Positions 11,276-23,270 are shown, numbered from the stretch's first letter. The stretch is 64,000 nucleotides of DNA from Glandiceps talaboti (GCF_964340395.1 NC_135553.1:18600501-18664500); one strand, 5' to 3'. A program made the numbers and translations. Notes: generated by a model from the letters alone, not told the origin.

Positions 11276-11696
11276 CTGTTTTTATCATGAAATAGTAAGT
11301 TTCATCCACAGTTGTGGTGTTGTAGGTGACACTCTGAGAAAGACCACTCGGAACACTCCAGTATTGATCGAATGTGGTATCGTTTGGTTTTGATCCCGTC
11401 TTCACATACACACTATATTGCTGACCATTATTCACTGAATCCAAGACAACAGTCACAACACTGGTTGAACTGGGAACATTAACACCAAATCTGATATCAT
11501 CCACAGCTCCCATGTCTATTTTCTTCGAAGTAGTTGAGTCGTTCATTTTCACTTCCTCATTACTGTTGATTTTGTAGGTGCCAGTCGCTTGCAAAGGTTG
11601 ATTGTTATCATCTAGGAGGTCGAGCGCCACCACTGGGACTTTTAGTAAGGAGTCGGGAGAATTACACATGTACGGATTGACTGACGAACTGATATA
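11276..11696 (-). CDS. Polycystin-1-like: GAIN domain, central exon
   Basis: A 421-nt exon, phase 0 in and phase 1 out (acceptor TATTGCAG, donor GTACTT), about 140 residues. It has alternating strand-like segments, five or more NxS/T sites (for example NDST, NDTT, NTTT) and the family-typical series IRFGVNVPSSTSVVTVVLD, QYSVYVKTGSKPNDTTFDQY and TYYFMIKTG. In polycystin-1 and adhesion-GPCR proteins such segments form the beta sandwich of the GAIN domain next to the GPS. It is extracellular. The assignment rests on order, pattern and phase agreement with the GPS exon. Confidence 0.85.
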
Positions 11697-11760
11697 CTGC
11701 AATAATACAAAGACATCAAAGATATACGGCAATTAGACAAGAGCTATTCATTTGACAATG

Positions 11761-11775
11761 GAGAGAGAGAGAGAA

Positions 11776-11814
<39 letters not shown>

Positions 11815-11817
11815 GAC
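11761..11817. repeat. (GA)n/(CAGA)n microsatellite
   Basis: GAGAGA followed by about twelve CAGA units, in the intron within 10 nt of the donor of the 11827-12051 exon. On the sense strand it is a (TCTG)n pyrimidine-rich tract just after the 5' splice site. Confidence 0.9.
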
Positions 11818-11826
11818 AAAACTTAC

Positions 11827-12051
11827 TTTGCTGGCATGTATCTCCGTCCACTCTACGTCTGACAATTGAAATCCAGCCGTCTTCGATATGAATTCTTCAT
11901 TAGTTTCGAAATCGTTGTCGACTTTCAGATCAGCGTCGATAATCATTGTTTCAAAAGTCACGTGATTTTCATGTTCTTTCTCCATGATTGACATTGTCAA
12001 ATTGGCAGCTATGTCAACGGAGTTGAATATTTTAGACATAACTATGCCATC
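11827..12051 (-). CDS. Polycystin-1-like: GAIN domain, upstream exon
   Basis: A 225-nt exon, phase 0 to phase 0 (acceptor GATTTACAG, donor GTAAGT), 75 residues. It starts DGIVMSKIFNSVDIAANLTM and ends TEIHASK. Alpha-helical N-terminal part followed by strand-like FETMIIDADLKVDN suits the transition from the helical subdomain A to the beta subdomain B of a GAIN domain. It has one NLT glycosylation site. It joins the 11276-11696 exon at Lys/Tyr. Confidence 0.8.
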
Positions 12052-12539
12052 CTGTAAATCAAGGAAATTCAAAAAGTTTCTTGAATTTTCAATGTCAGCT
12101 AAAATCATCATGGCGTACAATTTCTCGATGGCTAGTTAAGTTTAAGATCAGTACATCTGTAACATTGTAAAGCCCAAAACACCCAAGTCATGCAGTTGTT
12201 AGGGACTTGATTCTTGCTGTCAAGCTTGCGGCAAATTTTGAAGGTTCATTTTCTGGCTATACACAATACGCTTTGATCAAAACAGTTGCATTGTTAGTTT
12301 CTATGGTTTGGGGTTCAGTTTTGGAAAATGTATGACCCACTCCATCATCACAACCCCTAACAAACATGCAGCTAGTCCTGGTAACATGTTACAACCCGTA
12401 GAATAAGGTTAAACGTTCTCAAATAGTGTCAGTGTATTTAATGGAATGCTGAATCCATCAATCCATGTTCGAATTTGCAAGTATGATATATGTATATATA
12501 TATATATATATATTTATAGTTTTGAATGGAACAGCCACG

Positions 12540-12606
12540 TAATTACTGGAAGCGCCTTAACTCCAGTGACACTGTAATTAACGAAATGCAGAACACACTT
12601 TTTATG
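12540..12606. repeat. 67-bp dispersed repeat, copy 1
   Basis: The block with landmarks CTGGAAGCGCCTTA and GAAATGCAGAACACACTTTT recurs in the same orientation at 13589-13657 with few differences. The two copies bracket a (TA)n tract and MITE family 2. Confidence 0.7.
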
Positions 12607-12746
12607 GAACAGCCACGAAAGGTAAACCTGAACTACTCTCTAAAGAACATTCCCCTCCCACCTTCGAACACTTACACACACAAAAAAACTATTGCGCTCT
12701 GCCACTGCGGTATAGAGCACTGTCTTAGCAGATTGATACTCACCGA

Positions 12747-13562
<816 letters not shown>

Positions 13563-13588
13563 GCACGACGGATTCGGGCGGCCCCCTG

Positions 13589-13657
13589 TAATTTCTGGAA
13601 GCGCCTTAGCGCCAGTGACACTGTAGTTAACGAAATGCAGAACACACTTTTTATGAA
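13589..13657. repeat. 67-bp dispersed repeat, copy 2
   Basis: Direct repeat of 12540-12606, about 25 bp beyond the right end of MITE family 2. No function inferred. Confidence 0.7.
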
Positions 13658-13916
13658 AGTCACGATTTGCCACTTTTCCTATTAGCTAACATTTTCACAT
13701 CGAAAACATGGCTGCCGCCACGTTGTGGTCATAGCGCGCTGGAGTCTGATAAACATGCAATTAACGTTACCTAACATTACAATCTAGTGTGAACGCTAAG
13801 GTAAGAACAACGAATTACGTACGGTCTTCAGCCATATCAGCAAAGAACACAATGAACAAGTACACAAGAAACCCAGGAAGAAGTTTCTGTTTCAAAGTAC
13901 GTTCTCGGTACCATAC

Positions 13917-14002
13917 CTGTTGATCACACTTCTGTCCCTTACTGTCCAACAATACTTTGTCACTCTCAGCTTCGATGATATTTGAAGATGCAAAGAATAT
14001 AT
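13917..14002 (-). CDS. Polycystin-1-like: GAIN region exon
   Basis: An 86-nt exon, phase 1 in and phase 0 out (acceptor GCTTGCAG, donor GTATGG), encoding DIFFASSNIIEAESDKVLLD and then SKGQKCDQQ. It is recognised by splice sites and phase agreement with both neighbours (14730-14829 ends in phase 1; 11827-12051 starts in phase 0). Helix-rich with one Cys; it lies upstream of the GAIN beta subdomain. Confidence 0.7.
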
Positions 14003-14729
14003 CTGCAAGCATAACATATTCCATGAATTTTAATAATGGCGTTCCTATTATTTTGTACTATTTTTAAAACTGCTACAATACGATTTACCAACATATGGTA
14101 TACCCACAGAGATATGTAATGTTGTTTCAACGACAGGATTTACATGATCGAATGTCGTATACCAATACGAATATGTTGCTCCATGGACGGAAGGGCGCTT
14201 AGAATTCCAGTACCTCTATACCATCGCTCACTACGAAAAGGAACTATTATAGTAAAATGCAATACAATTTTCGTTGAATAGACAAGTTGATATTCATTTG
14301 TAATCACATTGTCCTTCACATCTAACATATAATTATATGAATGATGATAAGATTGTTTGTTTGTTTGTTTGTTTGTTTTTCATTAGCATAACTAATTACG
14401 CCCCTCTGTGATACATTCTATAAAGCCAACAGAGTACAGTATTAACATTATTCGTATATTCATCCATGCAGGTAATTTTACGTGTCTTGTATGGCGTCCT
14501 AGTAGTAACATCACCATGGTGATTGTGCGGAGCTAAATGTGCTGACTAACAAATCAAGTGACCTGCTCTAAACCCATGTCTATCCCATGTAACAATTTAT
14601 AAGGAGCACATTCCAGAGAGAGAATTTAATTTCAGTCTGTAATTATTATGCTCTGCATATCATTTCAAATGACAATATGATAGAGCAGAAGAATATTGAT
14701 GATATCAAAATGACTGCTGCATGACGTAC

Positions 14730-14829
14730 CTTGTGTAATTTTACGAATTGTCGACTTATTCGTGTTTTTGTTGTTCACAAAATCATCAAGTTCAACTGCC
14801 AAGTGATGTACTATATTGGCCCCAGTTGT
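14730..14829 (-). CDS. Polycystin-1-like: GAIN region exon, helical
   Basis: A 100-nt exon, phase 0 in and phase 1 out (acceptor GTCATTCAG, donor GTACGT), encoding TTGANIVHHLAVELDDFVNN and then KNTNKSTIRKITQ. The amphipathic helix pattern suits GAIN subdomain A. It has one NKS glycosylation site. Confidence 0.72.
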
Positions 14830-15288
14830 CTGAATGACAATAAAGAGAAAGTATATATCACGTGACTGTAATACTACTACAAAATTGAGGGCTATATGAG
14901 TACAGACTTTCTCGATTTCATCAGTAATTTCTCTATCCATCCATCTTTCTAGCTATTCTTTGAGAGCATTTATTTTGTTCTTCAAAGACTTTTGAAATTA
15001 GTTGGCAAAAATTTAAAAAATCTGATTAAGTTAAGCTTACCATTCAAATGACACACAATCGACATGACCAAACTCTATGATACATTCAAATGACAATATA
15101 TACATAACATTATTGAATTGAAGTTCTTCCTACCAAATGATATCGTAACACCAGAAAGTATGTTTGAAACTGTCCCAGTGAAGGACATATATATTACGCC
15201 TTTCCCTTCCCCTAACCTTTGATCTTTACCTCAAGTTGTCTTTACAACTTACAAGATAATTATACAAAACTTCAGAAGGTAAACTCAC

Positions 15289-15429
15289 CAATGTTTCTGA
15301 CGACAGCTCCTTTCGATTTCTGAAAGTTGTCAAACTTTTAACGCCTTGAGCGACCTGCTCTAAGGTGTCTATATCATTTTCACTTGAGAACGTTATCAAC
15401 GCCAGAGAGGTCATCAGAGACGATCTGGC
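15289..15429 (-). CDS. Polycystin-1-like: GAIN region exon, helical
   Basis: A 141-nt exon, phase 0 to phase 0 (acceptor GTTATACAG, donor GTGAGT), 47 residues beginning [20 protein letters not shown] and including [16 protein letters not shown]. Short helices with L..L....E pairs and the QVA.GVKSLT segment match the helical repeat before the GPS in polycystin-1 and adhesion-GPCR GAIN domains. Confidence 0.78.
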
Positions 15430-15631
15430 CTGTATAACAGATGGTAAAAACAGTGAATTTTAACAGTAGCCGTACTAACACCACAGTGAATTTTAACAGT
15501 AGTAGTACTAACGCCAAGTGTTGTGATGTACATTTCAAATAAATCTCGCCGCAATCATTTTCCACCATGATCCCCCAGACTTTTGACAAGAAATTTAATA
15601 ACAGTGAATCTAGCATAGAACACATGTAATT

Positions 15632-15757
<126 letters not shown>

Positions 15758-15857
15758 AAGTCAGTGGTAAGATTTGTCCGTAGTACAGTGCTCGATACGT
15801 CTGCACGCAGAGCGGAGTATATGTTGAGGGTAGGAGAAAATCAAGTCGGGTTTTTCG

Positions 15858-15899
15858 TCTCTACAAGCCTGTTTCGTGAGTAAATCACTCGTCAGGAGA
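15858..15899 (-). ncRNA. Hammerhead ribozyme (type I-like), minus-strand copy
   Basis: Exact mirror of the plus-strand motif at 15918-15959, with the same core, stems and predicted cleavage site (GUA). It lies in the intron between the 16558-16605 and 15289-15429 exons, in the sense orientation of the host gene, so a host pre-mRNA would contain it. Confidence 0.78.
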
Positions 15900-15917
15900 T
15901 GTTGATGTACATCAACA

Positions 15918-15959
15918 TCTCCTGACGAGTGATTTACTCACGAAACAGGCTTGTAGAGA
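15918..15959 (+). ncRNA. Hammerhead ribozyme (type I-like), plus-strand copy
   Basis: Conserved core CTGACGA at 15922-15928 and GAAA at 15942-15945. Stem II is GTGA/TCAC (15929-15932 with 15938-15941) closed by a 5-nt loop TTTAC. Stem III is three pairs (A15945-T15954, C15946-G15953, A15947-T15952) with the tetraloop GGCT. The nucleotide before the scissile bond is A15955, giving a GUA site. Stem I starts with four pairs (T15918-C15921 with G15956-A15959) and then opens into unpaired sequence, as expected for the stem I/loop II tertiary contact. The very short stem III is typical of the minimal hammerheads in Penelope-like elements and animal retrozymes. Confidence 0.8.
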
Positions 15960-15990
15960 CGAAAAACCCGACTTGATTTTCTCCTACCCT

Positions 15991-16180
<190 letters not shown>

Positions 16181-16557
16181 GGGGGAGGTTAGGTTAGAGT
16201 TAACTAATAAGGGTGAGAATAGGGTCATACTCTTAAGTAGACATTTACATTGCCTGCAGTAAATGAACACTGTTCTACATAGTAGTTTTGTGCAGATGAA
16301 GAGTAAAACACGATAATTCTTAATCATTTAGAACTCAATGATAAACAAGTCCAGTGTTACGAAACACATAAAATACAAACATCTGAGAAAGTTATTAAAA
16401 AGATTTGTTTTGAATCTGAAAGTTAAAAAAATCCGTCTGCTCCAAAAATGTATTAATCCAAACATCATATCGAAAGTCGTCATCCGTTTTCGGACAGTGT
16501 AAGGTAAATCGTTGGTAAATTGTAATGATTATAAGCACGCGATAGAGGTGAATTTAC

Positions 16558-16605
16558 CTTTTGTAAGGCTGCAACATCCATGATTTCGTCGTCGTCCTCT
16601 TCCTC
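16558..16605 (-). CDS. Polycystin-1-like: acidic 16-codon microexon
   Basis: A 48-nt exon, phase 0 to phase 0 (acceptor TTATCTAG, donor GTAAAT), encoding EEEDDDEIMDVAALQK. It fits the phases of the 18649-18737 exon (ends phase 0) and the 15289-15429 exon (starts phase 0). Being a multiple of three it could be skipped without a frameshift. It is small, so less certain than its neighbours. Confidence 0.6.
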
Positions 16606-16954
16606 CTAGATAATGGTAATCATAGAAATGTTTACAGGTTAGTGTATTAAAACATATAGCCAATGCATATACTATGTTGCATTCAGTAATGTTATCATGT
16701 GCCTCAGTTATAATACTCACTTTTGGAAATGTTGCGATCTTATTTGTTGTTGTTTGCTTCCTTTCCGGAAATGAGCACATCTTGCTATTTGAATGAAATA
16801 CCATACTATGAACCAAGTCTTCAATTCCTATCATGAAAACACCATTGTTTCAAAGGTTTGGTGTTGACGTCTTTCCTGACCTAAAATCGTTGACCAAGCC
16901 TGTGACCTCTTGCTTATCACCAAAACAAGTACCATACATGACATCTTCCCTTTG

Positions 16955-18310
16955 ACCAGGTCTCTATGACCCTTACCACTGACCAAGTGCCTATGACCCT
17001 TTACCTTTGACCAAGTGTTTATAACATCTTACCTTTGTCCCAGTGCCTCTGACCCCTTACCTTTGACCAAGTGTCTATGACCTCTTACCTTTGTCCCAGC
17101 GCCCAAGACTCCTTACCTTTGACCACATCTATATGACCCTTACCTTTGACCAAGTGTCTATGATCCCTTACCTTTGTCAATCTCTATGACCCTTACCTTT
17201 GACCAAGTGTCTATGATCCCTTACCTTTGTCAGTCTCTATGACCCTTACCTTTGAACAAGTGTCTATGATCCCTTACCTTTGTCAATCTCTATGACCCTT
17301 ACATTTGACCAAGTGTCTATGACCTCTTACCTTTGACCCAGCGCCCAAGACTCCTTACCTTTGACCACATCTATATGACCCTTACCTTTGACCAAGTGTC
17401 TATGATCCCTTACCTTTGTCAATCTCTATGACCCTTACCTTTGACCAAGTGTCTATGATCCCTTACCTTTGTCAATCTCTATGACCCTTACCTTTGAACA
17501 AGTGTCTATGATCCCTTACCTTTGTCAGTCTCTATGACCCTTACCTTTGACCAAGTGTCTATGATCCCTTACCTTTGTCAATCTATATGACCCTTACCTT
17601 TGACCAAGTGTCTATGATCCCTTACCTTTGTCAATCTCTATGACCCTTACCTTTGACCAAATACCTATGGCCCCTTACCTTTGTCAGTCTCTATGACCCT
17701 TACCTTTGACCAAATACCTATGATCCCTTACCTTTGTCAATCTCTATGACCCTTACCTTTGAACAAGTGTCTATGATCCCTTACCTTTGTCAATCTCTAT
17801 GACCCTTACCTTTGACCAAGTGTCTATGATCCCTTACCTTTGTCAATCTCTATGACCCTTACCTTTGACCAAGTGTCTATGATCTCTTACCTTTGTCAAT
17901 CTCTATGACCTTTACCTTTGACCAAGTGTCTATGATCCCTTACCTTTGTCAGTCTCTATGACCCTTACCTTTGACCAAGTGTCTATGATCCCTTACCTTT
18001 GTCAGTCTCTATGACCCTTACCTTTGACCAAGTGTCTATGATCCCTTACCTTTGTCAATCTCTATGACCTTTACCTTTGACCAAGTGTCTATGATCTCTT
18101 ACCTTTGTCAATCTCTATGACCCTTACCTTTGACCAAATACCTATGGCCCCTTACCTTCGACCAAGTGTCTATTACCCCTTACCTTTGTCATAGTGCCTA
18201 TGATCTCCTTACATTTGGCTAAGTGTCGATGATCCCTTACCTTTGTCACAGTGTCGATGACTCCTTACATTTGACCAAGTACCTATGGCCCCTTACTTTC
18301 GACCAAGTAA
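16955..18310. repeat. 53-bp minisatellite carrying repeated 5' splice sites
   Basis: Alternating 26-27-bp subunits, TTACCTTTGACCAAGTGTCT and TTACCTTTGTCAATCTCTATG plus short tails, in roughly fifty copies. On the gene's strand each reads ...TTGGTCAAAG/GTAAGG or ...TTGACAAAG/GTAAGG, the same as the real exon end and donor at 18649 (CTTGGTCAAAG/GTAAGA). Decayed copies continue from 18310 to that donor, so the array appears to be an expansion of the exon-intron junction into the intron. Confidence 0.88.
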
Positions 18311-18648
18311 GGGCTTCTTTTTACAACTGGCCTCGTACCTATGAACTCTAGTCATTGAACAGACACCTGTGATCTTTAACCAAGGATCTATACCGGCTCA
18401 CTGTTGACTTACTGTCTATGACCTAAGGTGAGATGTTGTTATCACAAAATATCATTTCCACGTCTTTACGTCTTACCTTTGATCAGGTGCCCAGGACCCC
18501 TAATGATATCTGATCTAGTGCTTATTACTACAGTATTATTGATGTCAGTAAGTACCATAAGGTTATTGCCTTTTAGTAAGTGCCACTGACCTCTGACCTT
18601 CGAACAGATGTTAATGACCTCTTAGTGCACTTGACCAACTGTTCTTAC

Positions 18649-18737
18649 CTTTGACCAAGTTCCAATAAATTGTGCTATCGTGTTGATGTCATGAAGAATC
18701 ATATCGGTGCCATTTCCATCTTTGAATGTCATGCTTA
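18649..18737 (-). CDS. Polycystin-1-like: first exon after the stalk repeats
   Basis: An 89-nt exon, phase 1 in and phase 0 out (acceptor CTCATTACAG, donor GTAAGA), encoding VSMTFKDGNGTDMILHDINT and then IAQFIGTWSK. Its phase-1 start accepts the phase-1 end of the 54-nt stalk exons, so it links the mucin-like stalk to the GAIN region. One NGT glycosylation site. Its donor is the apparent seed of the adjoining minisatellite. Confidence 0.75.
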
Positions 18738-19116
18738 CTGTAATGAGGGAATGAAGAGAGAATTATAAAAAAAGTATAGAGTTTACTGTGTACATCAAAT
18801 CAATATCATGTCTAACTCTGAAACTGTCTGTTGTATTTTAGTGATGTCACAAAAACTGTAAGCTTATAAACTGTCATGGTGACATGATTTACATATTCTG
18901 TATTACTTCTGAGTGTTAAAGCTTTCCGTGAATAATGTGGTGTCGTTGAAAGTTATTTAGAATATAAATAAATATGTAGTACTCCAAAATTAGTTTTCCT
19001 AAACCCGTCAGTGTTTGGTCAAGAAGATTGCAAAGTAGAATTTTAATTTTGGTATAGATAAAGACAAGGTTAACATCGGTTATCTTTTAAGAATGTCTGA
19101 TAGTTCATGAAACTGA

Positions 19117-19458
19117 CACTATCGGGAATGAAATATACACTGAACTTTAGTCAAATTTACGATCCTGACTGCAATCTTCATAACCAATCAAATCAGATCA
19201 TCTCAAGTTCAAACAATATTTACTACCAATCCTATCTTTTCATAATTGACCAATCATATGAAAGTCAATACCAAATTCGCACCAATATGTATGGAATGTA
19301 GGAAAACCTATATAAACCCTTATTTCTGTGTGATCTGTAGGAGTTTTGTTAGATGTCAATAAAGTACGAGTAGCTATTCTTACAGTACTTGGTTGTGTGT
19401 GGACATCATTCCTTTCCAGAACCTGTTTCTAAACAATCAACTTATCCCACAGATAGTG
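19117..19458. mobile_element. 342-bp insert in the A half-unit, LTR- or TIR-like
   Basis: The A and B half-units align on both sides of this block, so it was inserted into A. Its ends are inverted (CACTATC ... GATAGTG). It contains TATATAAA at 19310 and AATAAA at 19361, as in a solo LTR. No clear target duplication. The 64-codon frame inside it (19107-19301) is probably chance. The same insert occurs in every A half in the window (offset 331-672 from each unit start). Confidence 0.45.
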
Positions 19459-19487
19459 AGATTGTACAAGCAAATTTTCCCATCTAC

Positions 19488-19541
19488 CTGATGTTGTTGC
19501 TATAGATGTTGTTGATATTGATACGATAGGCGTCGTCACCG
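19488..19541 (-). CDS. Stalk exon A, unit 1
   Basis: 54 nt, phase 1 to phase 1, acceptor TTCATAG, donor GTAGAT. With the shared junction codon it encodes AVTTPIVSISTTSIATTS, an 18-residue Thr/Ser-rich repeat suited to dense O-glycosylation in an extracellular stalk. Its symmetric phase lets it be chained to other A, B and CUB exons without a frameshift. Last stalk exon before the GAIN region. Confidence 0.75.
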
Positions 19542-19642
19542 CTATGAACATATACAAGAAGTAATTATCTTTTATCGATTTTATCCAGATTCAGTGACTG
19601 ACTGACTGACTGACTGACTGACTGACTGACTGACTGACTGAC

Positions 19643-19706
<64 letters not shown>

Positions 19707-19842
19707 CATTGCAAAAACTGAATTTTAATTATTGTAGAGTATAGATCAAAACAAGGTGAAAATATCGACTATCTTTTAAGAATATCTGTGAGTTCATGAA
19801 ACTGACTGTGAGATTCTACAAATAGCAAATTGTCCCATCTAC

Positions 19843-19896
19843 CTGATGTTGTTGCTATAGGTGCTGCTGATGTTGCTGCGATAGGCGTCGTCACCG
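19843..19896 (-). CDS. Stalk exon B, unit 1
   Basis: 54 nt, phase 1 to phase 1, acceptor TTTTCATAG, donor GTAGAT. It encodes AVTTPIAATSAAPIATTS, differing from exon A in the middle (IAATSAAP for IVSISTTS). It and its flanks are recognisably homologous to the A half-unit, so the two arose by duplication. Confidence 0.75.
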
Positions 19897-20353
19897 CTAT
19901 GAAAATAAACACAAAAGAACATGAAAACAGAGTTAGTGAAGTTTAATATAATTACAATGGGAGGGAAGAATGTTTTCACCATATTCTTCTCTGTCTGATA
20001 GACTAGTCCAATTTCTTATCAAAGTTAATTAATGTAATTTACATATTTTTCATCGCGTCCAACAATATGTGATTACACAATTTGTAAAGTAATTATCTTT
20101 TATCGACATCATCCAGATTGATTGCTTGCTTGCTTGCTTGATTGATTGATTAATTGATTGATTGATCAATTGATTTCAATCTGAGTCTGAATGAGAGTGA
20201 GTGAGTGAGTGAGTGAGTGAGTGAGTGAGTGAGTGAGTGAGTGAGTGAGTGAGTGAGTGAGTGAGTGAGTGAGGGAGGGAGGGAGGGAGGGAGGGAGTGT
20301 GTGAATGAGTGGGCGGGTAGATGGGTGAGTTTGGAGTGAATTGAGTGAGTGAG

Positions 20354-21020
20354 TTGTTGTTGTTGTTGTTTCTTTATTCCTCCTCAAAGAGAAGAGTTAC
20401 AACTCAGTTCACAAATATACAAAAAACAAAATAATAAATAAATAACTATAGAGTGCATGACTTCATTAGTCAGTTAAACGATAAACTTAAGGATTTTATC
20501 TTGAATATTTCCTATTTGTTCGGTTGCTGAAATTTATACTTACTGTCTTCTAAAAAATTGACAGTAAGAAATAGGAGTGTGACGAGACATCATAATCCAA
20601 TCAAAAGTCTAAGCATGTGTCTATAAGCTTATAGACTATATCTTGAAATATTTCCCATTCGTATGGTTGCTGAAAGTGTTTTTTGCTATCTTCTAAGATG
20701 CTGATAGTAAAATCAACTTCATTTAAGTTGTACAAACGTACAGCAAAGTTAACGTTGATATTATCAAACATAGTTGACCAGAAAATGTCTCTTCGTACAG
20801 CCGTATTACGACATGAAGTCAATAAATGAGTTAGATAATCTCCAACGAGCTCTTGGCATTTAGAACATTCAGTTTGTCCTAAAGAGGCTAGGATTTTCAT
20901 TATTTTGTAAACTATTGGCCTGTAACGAGGAAACTTACGTGATTGGAAATACAGATGAAACGGTACAAGGCTCTGGTGTAATTGAGAGAAGAGTAATAGT
21001 TCGTCTCTACTATCTAGTCT
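20354..21020 (-). pseudogene. 5'-truncated LINE fragment, unit 1
   Basis: The last 99 codons (20601-20900) and some frame upstream match the C terminus of the 697-codon LINE protein: CSKC...H...C zinc knuckle, then DIFWSTMFDNINVNF against DYFWTSLFNELNVDF. The 3' end (minus strand) is also shared: GAGGAGGAATAAAG followed by a (CAA)n tail. It lacks the reverse transcriptase core, so it is dead on arrival. Confidence 0.85.
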
Positions 21021-21722
21021 CTGTGTACATCAAATCAATATCATGTCTAACTCTGAAACTGTCTGTTGTATTTTAGTGATGTCACAAAAACTGTAAGCTT
21101 ATAAACTGTCATGGTGACATGATTTACATATTCTGTATTACTTCTGAGTGTTAAAGCTTTCCGTGAATAATGTGGTGTCGTTGAAAGTTATTTAGAATAT
21201 AAATAAATATGTAGTACTCCAAAATTAGTTTTCCTAAACCCGTCAGTGTTTGGTCAAGAAGATTGCAAAGTAGAATTTTAATTTTGGTATAGATAAAGAC
21301 AAGGTTAACATCGGTTATCTTTTAAGAATGTCTGATAGTTCATGAAACTGACACTATCGGGAATGAAATATACACTGAACTTTAGTCAAATTTACGATCC
21401 TGACTGCAATCTTCATAACCAATCAAATCAGATCATCTCAAGTTCAAACAATATTTACTACCAATCCTATCTTTTCATAATTGACCAATCATATGAAAGT
21501 CAATACCAAATTCGCACCAATATGTATGGAATGTAGGAAAACCTATATAAACCCTTATTTCTGTGTGATCTGTAGGAGTTTTGTTAGATGTCAATAAAGT
21601 ACGAGTAGCTATTCTTACAGTACTTGGTTGTGTGTGGACATCATTCCTTTCCAGAACCTGTTTCTAAACAATCAACTTATCCCACAGATAGTGAGATTGT
21701 ACAAGCAAATTTTCCCATCTAC

Positions 21723-21776
21723 CTGATGTTGTTGCTATAGATGTTGTTGATATTGATACGATAGGCGTCGTCACCG
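21723..21776 (-). CDS. Stalk exon A, unit 2
   Basis: Second copy of the exon encoding AVTTPIVSISTTSIATTS, with the same splice sites and phase. Confidence 0.72.
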
Positions 21777-21869
21777 CTATGAACATATACAAGAAGTAAT
21801 TATCTTTTATCGATTTTATCCAGATTCAGTGACTGACTGACTGACTGACTGACTGACTGACTGACTGAC

Positions 21870-21941
<72 letters not shown>

Positions 21942-22077
21942 CATTGCAAAAACTGAATTTTAATTATTGTAGAGTATAGATCAAAACAAGGTGAAAATAT
22001 CGACTATCTTTTAAGAATATCTGTGAGTTCATGAAACTGACTGTGAGATTCTACAAATAGCAAATTGTCCCATCTAC

Positions 22078-22131
22078 CTGATGTTGTTGCTATAGGTGCT
22101 GCTGATGTTGCTGCGATAGGCGTCGTCACCG
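22078..22131 (-). CDS. Stalk exon B, unit 2
   Basis: Second copy of the exon encoding AVTTPIAATSAAPIATTS, same splice sites and phase. Confidence 0.72.
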
Positions 22132-22600
22132 CTATGAAAATAAACACAAAAGAACATGAAAACAGAGTTAGTGAAGTTTAATATAATTACAATGGGAGGG
22201 AAGAATGTTTTCACCATATTCTTCTCTGTCTGATAGACTAGTCCAATTTCTTATCAAAGTTAATTAATGTAATTTACATATTTTTCATCGCGTCCAACAA
22301 TATGTGATTACACAATTTGTAAAGTAATTATCTTTTATCGACATCATCCAGATTGATTGCTTGCTTGCTTGCTTGATTGATTGATTAATTGATTGATTGA
22401 TCAATTGATTTCAATCTGAGTCTGAATGAGAGTGAGTGAGTGAGTGAGTGAGTGAGTGAGTGAGTGAGTGAGTGAGTGAGTGAGTGAGTGAGTGAGTGAG
22501 TGAGTGAGTGAGTGAGTGAGGGAGGGAGGGAGGGAGGGAGGGAGTGTGTGAATGAGTGGGCGGGTAGATGGGTGAGTTTGGAGTGAATTGAGTGAGTGAA

Positions 22601-23270
22601 TTGTTGTTGTTGTTGTTTCTTTATTCCTCCTCAAAGAGAAGAGTTACAACTCAGTTCACAAATATACAAAAAACAAAATAATAAATAAATAACTATAGAG
22701 TGCATGACTTCATTAGTCAGTTAAACGATAAACTTAAGGATTTTATCTTGAATATTTCCTATTTGTTCGGTTGCTGAAATTTATACTTACTGTCTTCTAA
22801 AAAATTGACAGTAAGAAATAGGAGTGTGACGAGACATCATAATCCAATCAAAAGTCTAAGCATGTGTCTATAAGCTTATAGACTATATCTTGAAATATTT
22901 CCCATTCGTATGGTTGCTGAAAGTGTTTTTTGCTATCTTCTAAGATGCTGATAGTAAAATCAACTTCATTTAAGTTGTACAAACGTACAGCAAAGTTAAC
23001 GTTGATATTATCAAACATAGTTGACCAGAAAATGTCTCTTCGTACAGCCGTATTACGACATGAAGTCAATAAATGAGTTAGATAATCTCCAACGAGCTCT
23101 TGGCATTTAGAACATTCAGTTTGTCCTAAAGAGGCTAGGATTTTCATTATTTTGTAAACTATTGGCCTGTAACGAGGAAACTTTATACGTGATTGGAAAT
23201 ACAGATGAAACGGTACAAGGCTCTGGTGTAATTGAGAGAAGAGTAATAGTTCGTCTCTACTATCTAGTCT
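22601..23270 (-). pseudogene. 5'-truncated LINE fragment, unit 2
   Basis: Copy of the unit 1 fragment; 99-codon frame at 22848-23147. Carries the extra in-frame codon (Ile). Confidence 0.85.

Larger units (their letters stand above)
18786..21020. repeat. 2.2-kb unit 1
   Basis: Leftmost of the tandem units, 2235 bp, starting at CTGTGTACATC. Order on the plus strand: A half (exon A 19488-19541, with a 342-bp insert at 19117-19458), (TGAC)n(TGAT)n at about 19593-19704, B half (exon B 19843-19896), (GCTT)n/(ATTG)n, (GAGT)n(GAGG)n at about 20192-20296, then a truncated LINE (20354-21020). Confidence 0.95.
21021..23270. repeat. 2.2-kb unit 2
   Basis: 2250 bp, same order as unit 1. It belongs to the subtype with GAATTG before the LINE tail and an extra in-frame TAT in the LINE (AAACTTTATACG). 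Confidence 0.95.

Noticed and set aside
16955-18310. CRISPR-like look of regularly spaced repeats
   Set aside because: No unique spacers, adjacent tandem subunits, and a eukaryotic context.
19107-19301. 64-codon ORF conserved in every unit (MKLTLSGMKYTL...)
   Set aside because: Conserved only because the units are recent duplicates; it lies in the LTR-like insert, opposite to the gene, with no recognisable domain.
20166-20387. ORFs with THSLTHSL repeats (also in all other units)
   Set aside because: They are translations of (GAGT)n/(GAGG)n microsatellites; the frame changes with tract length and there are no splice links to the gene.
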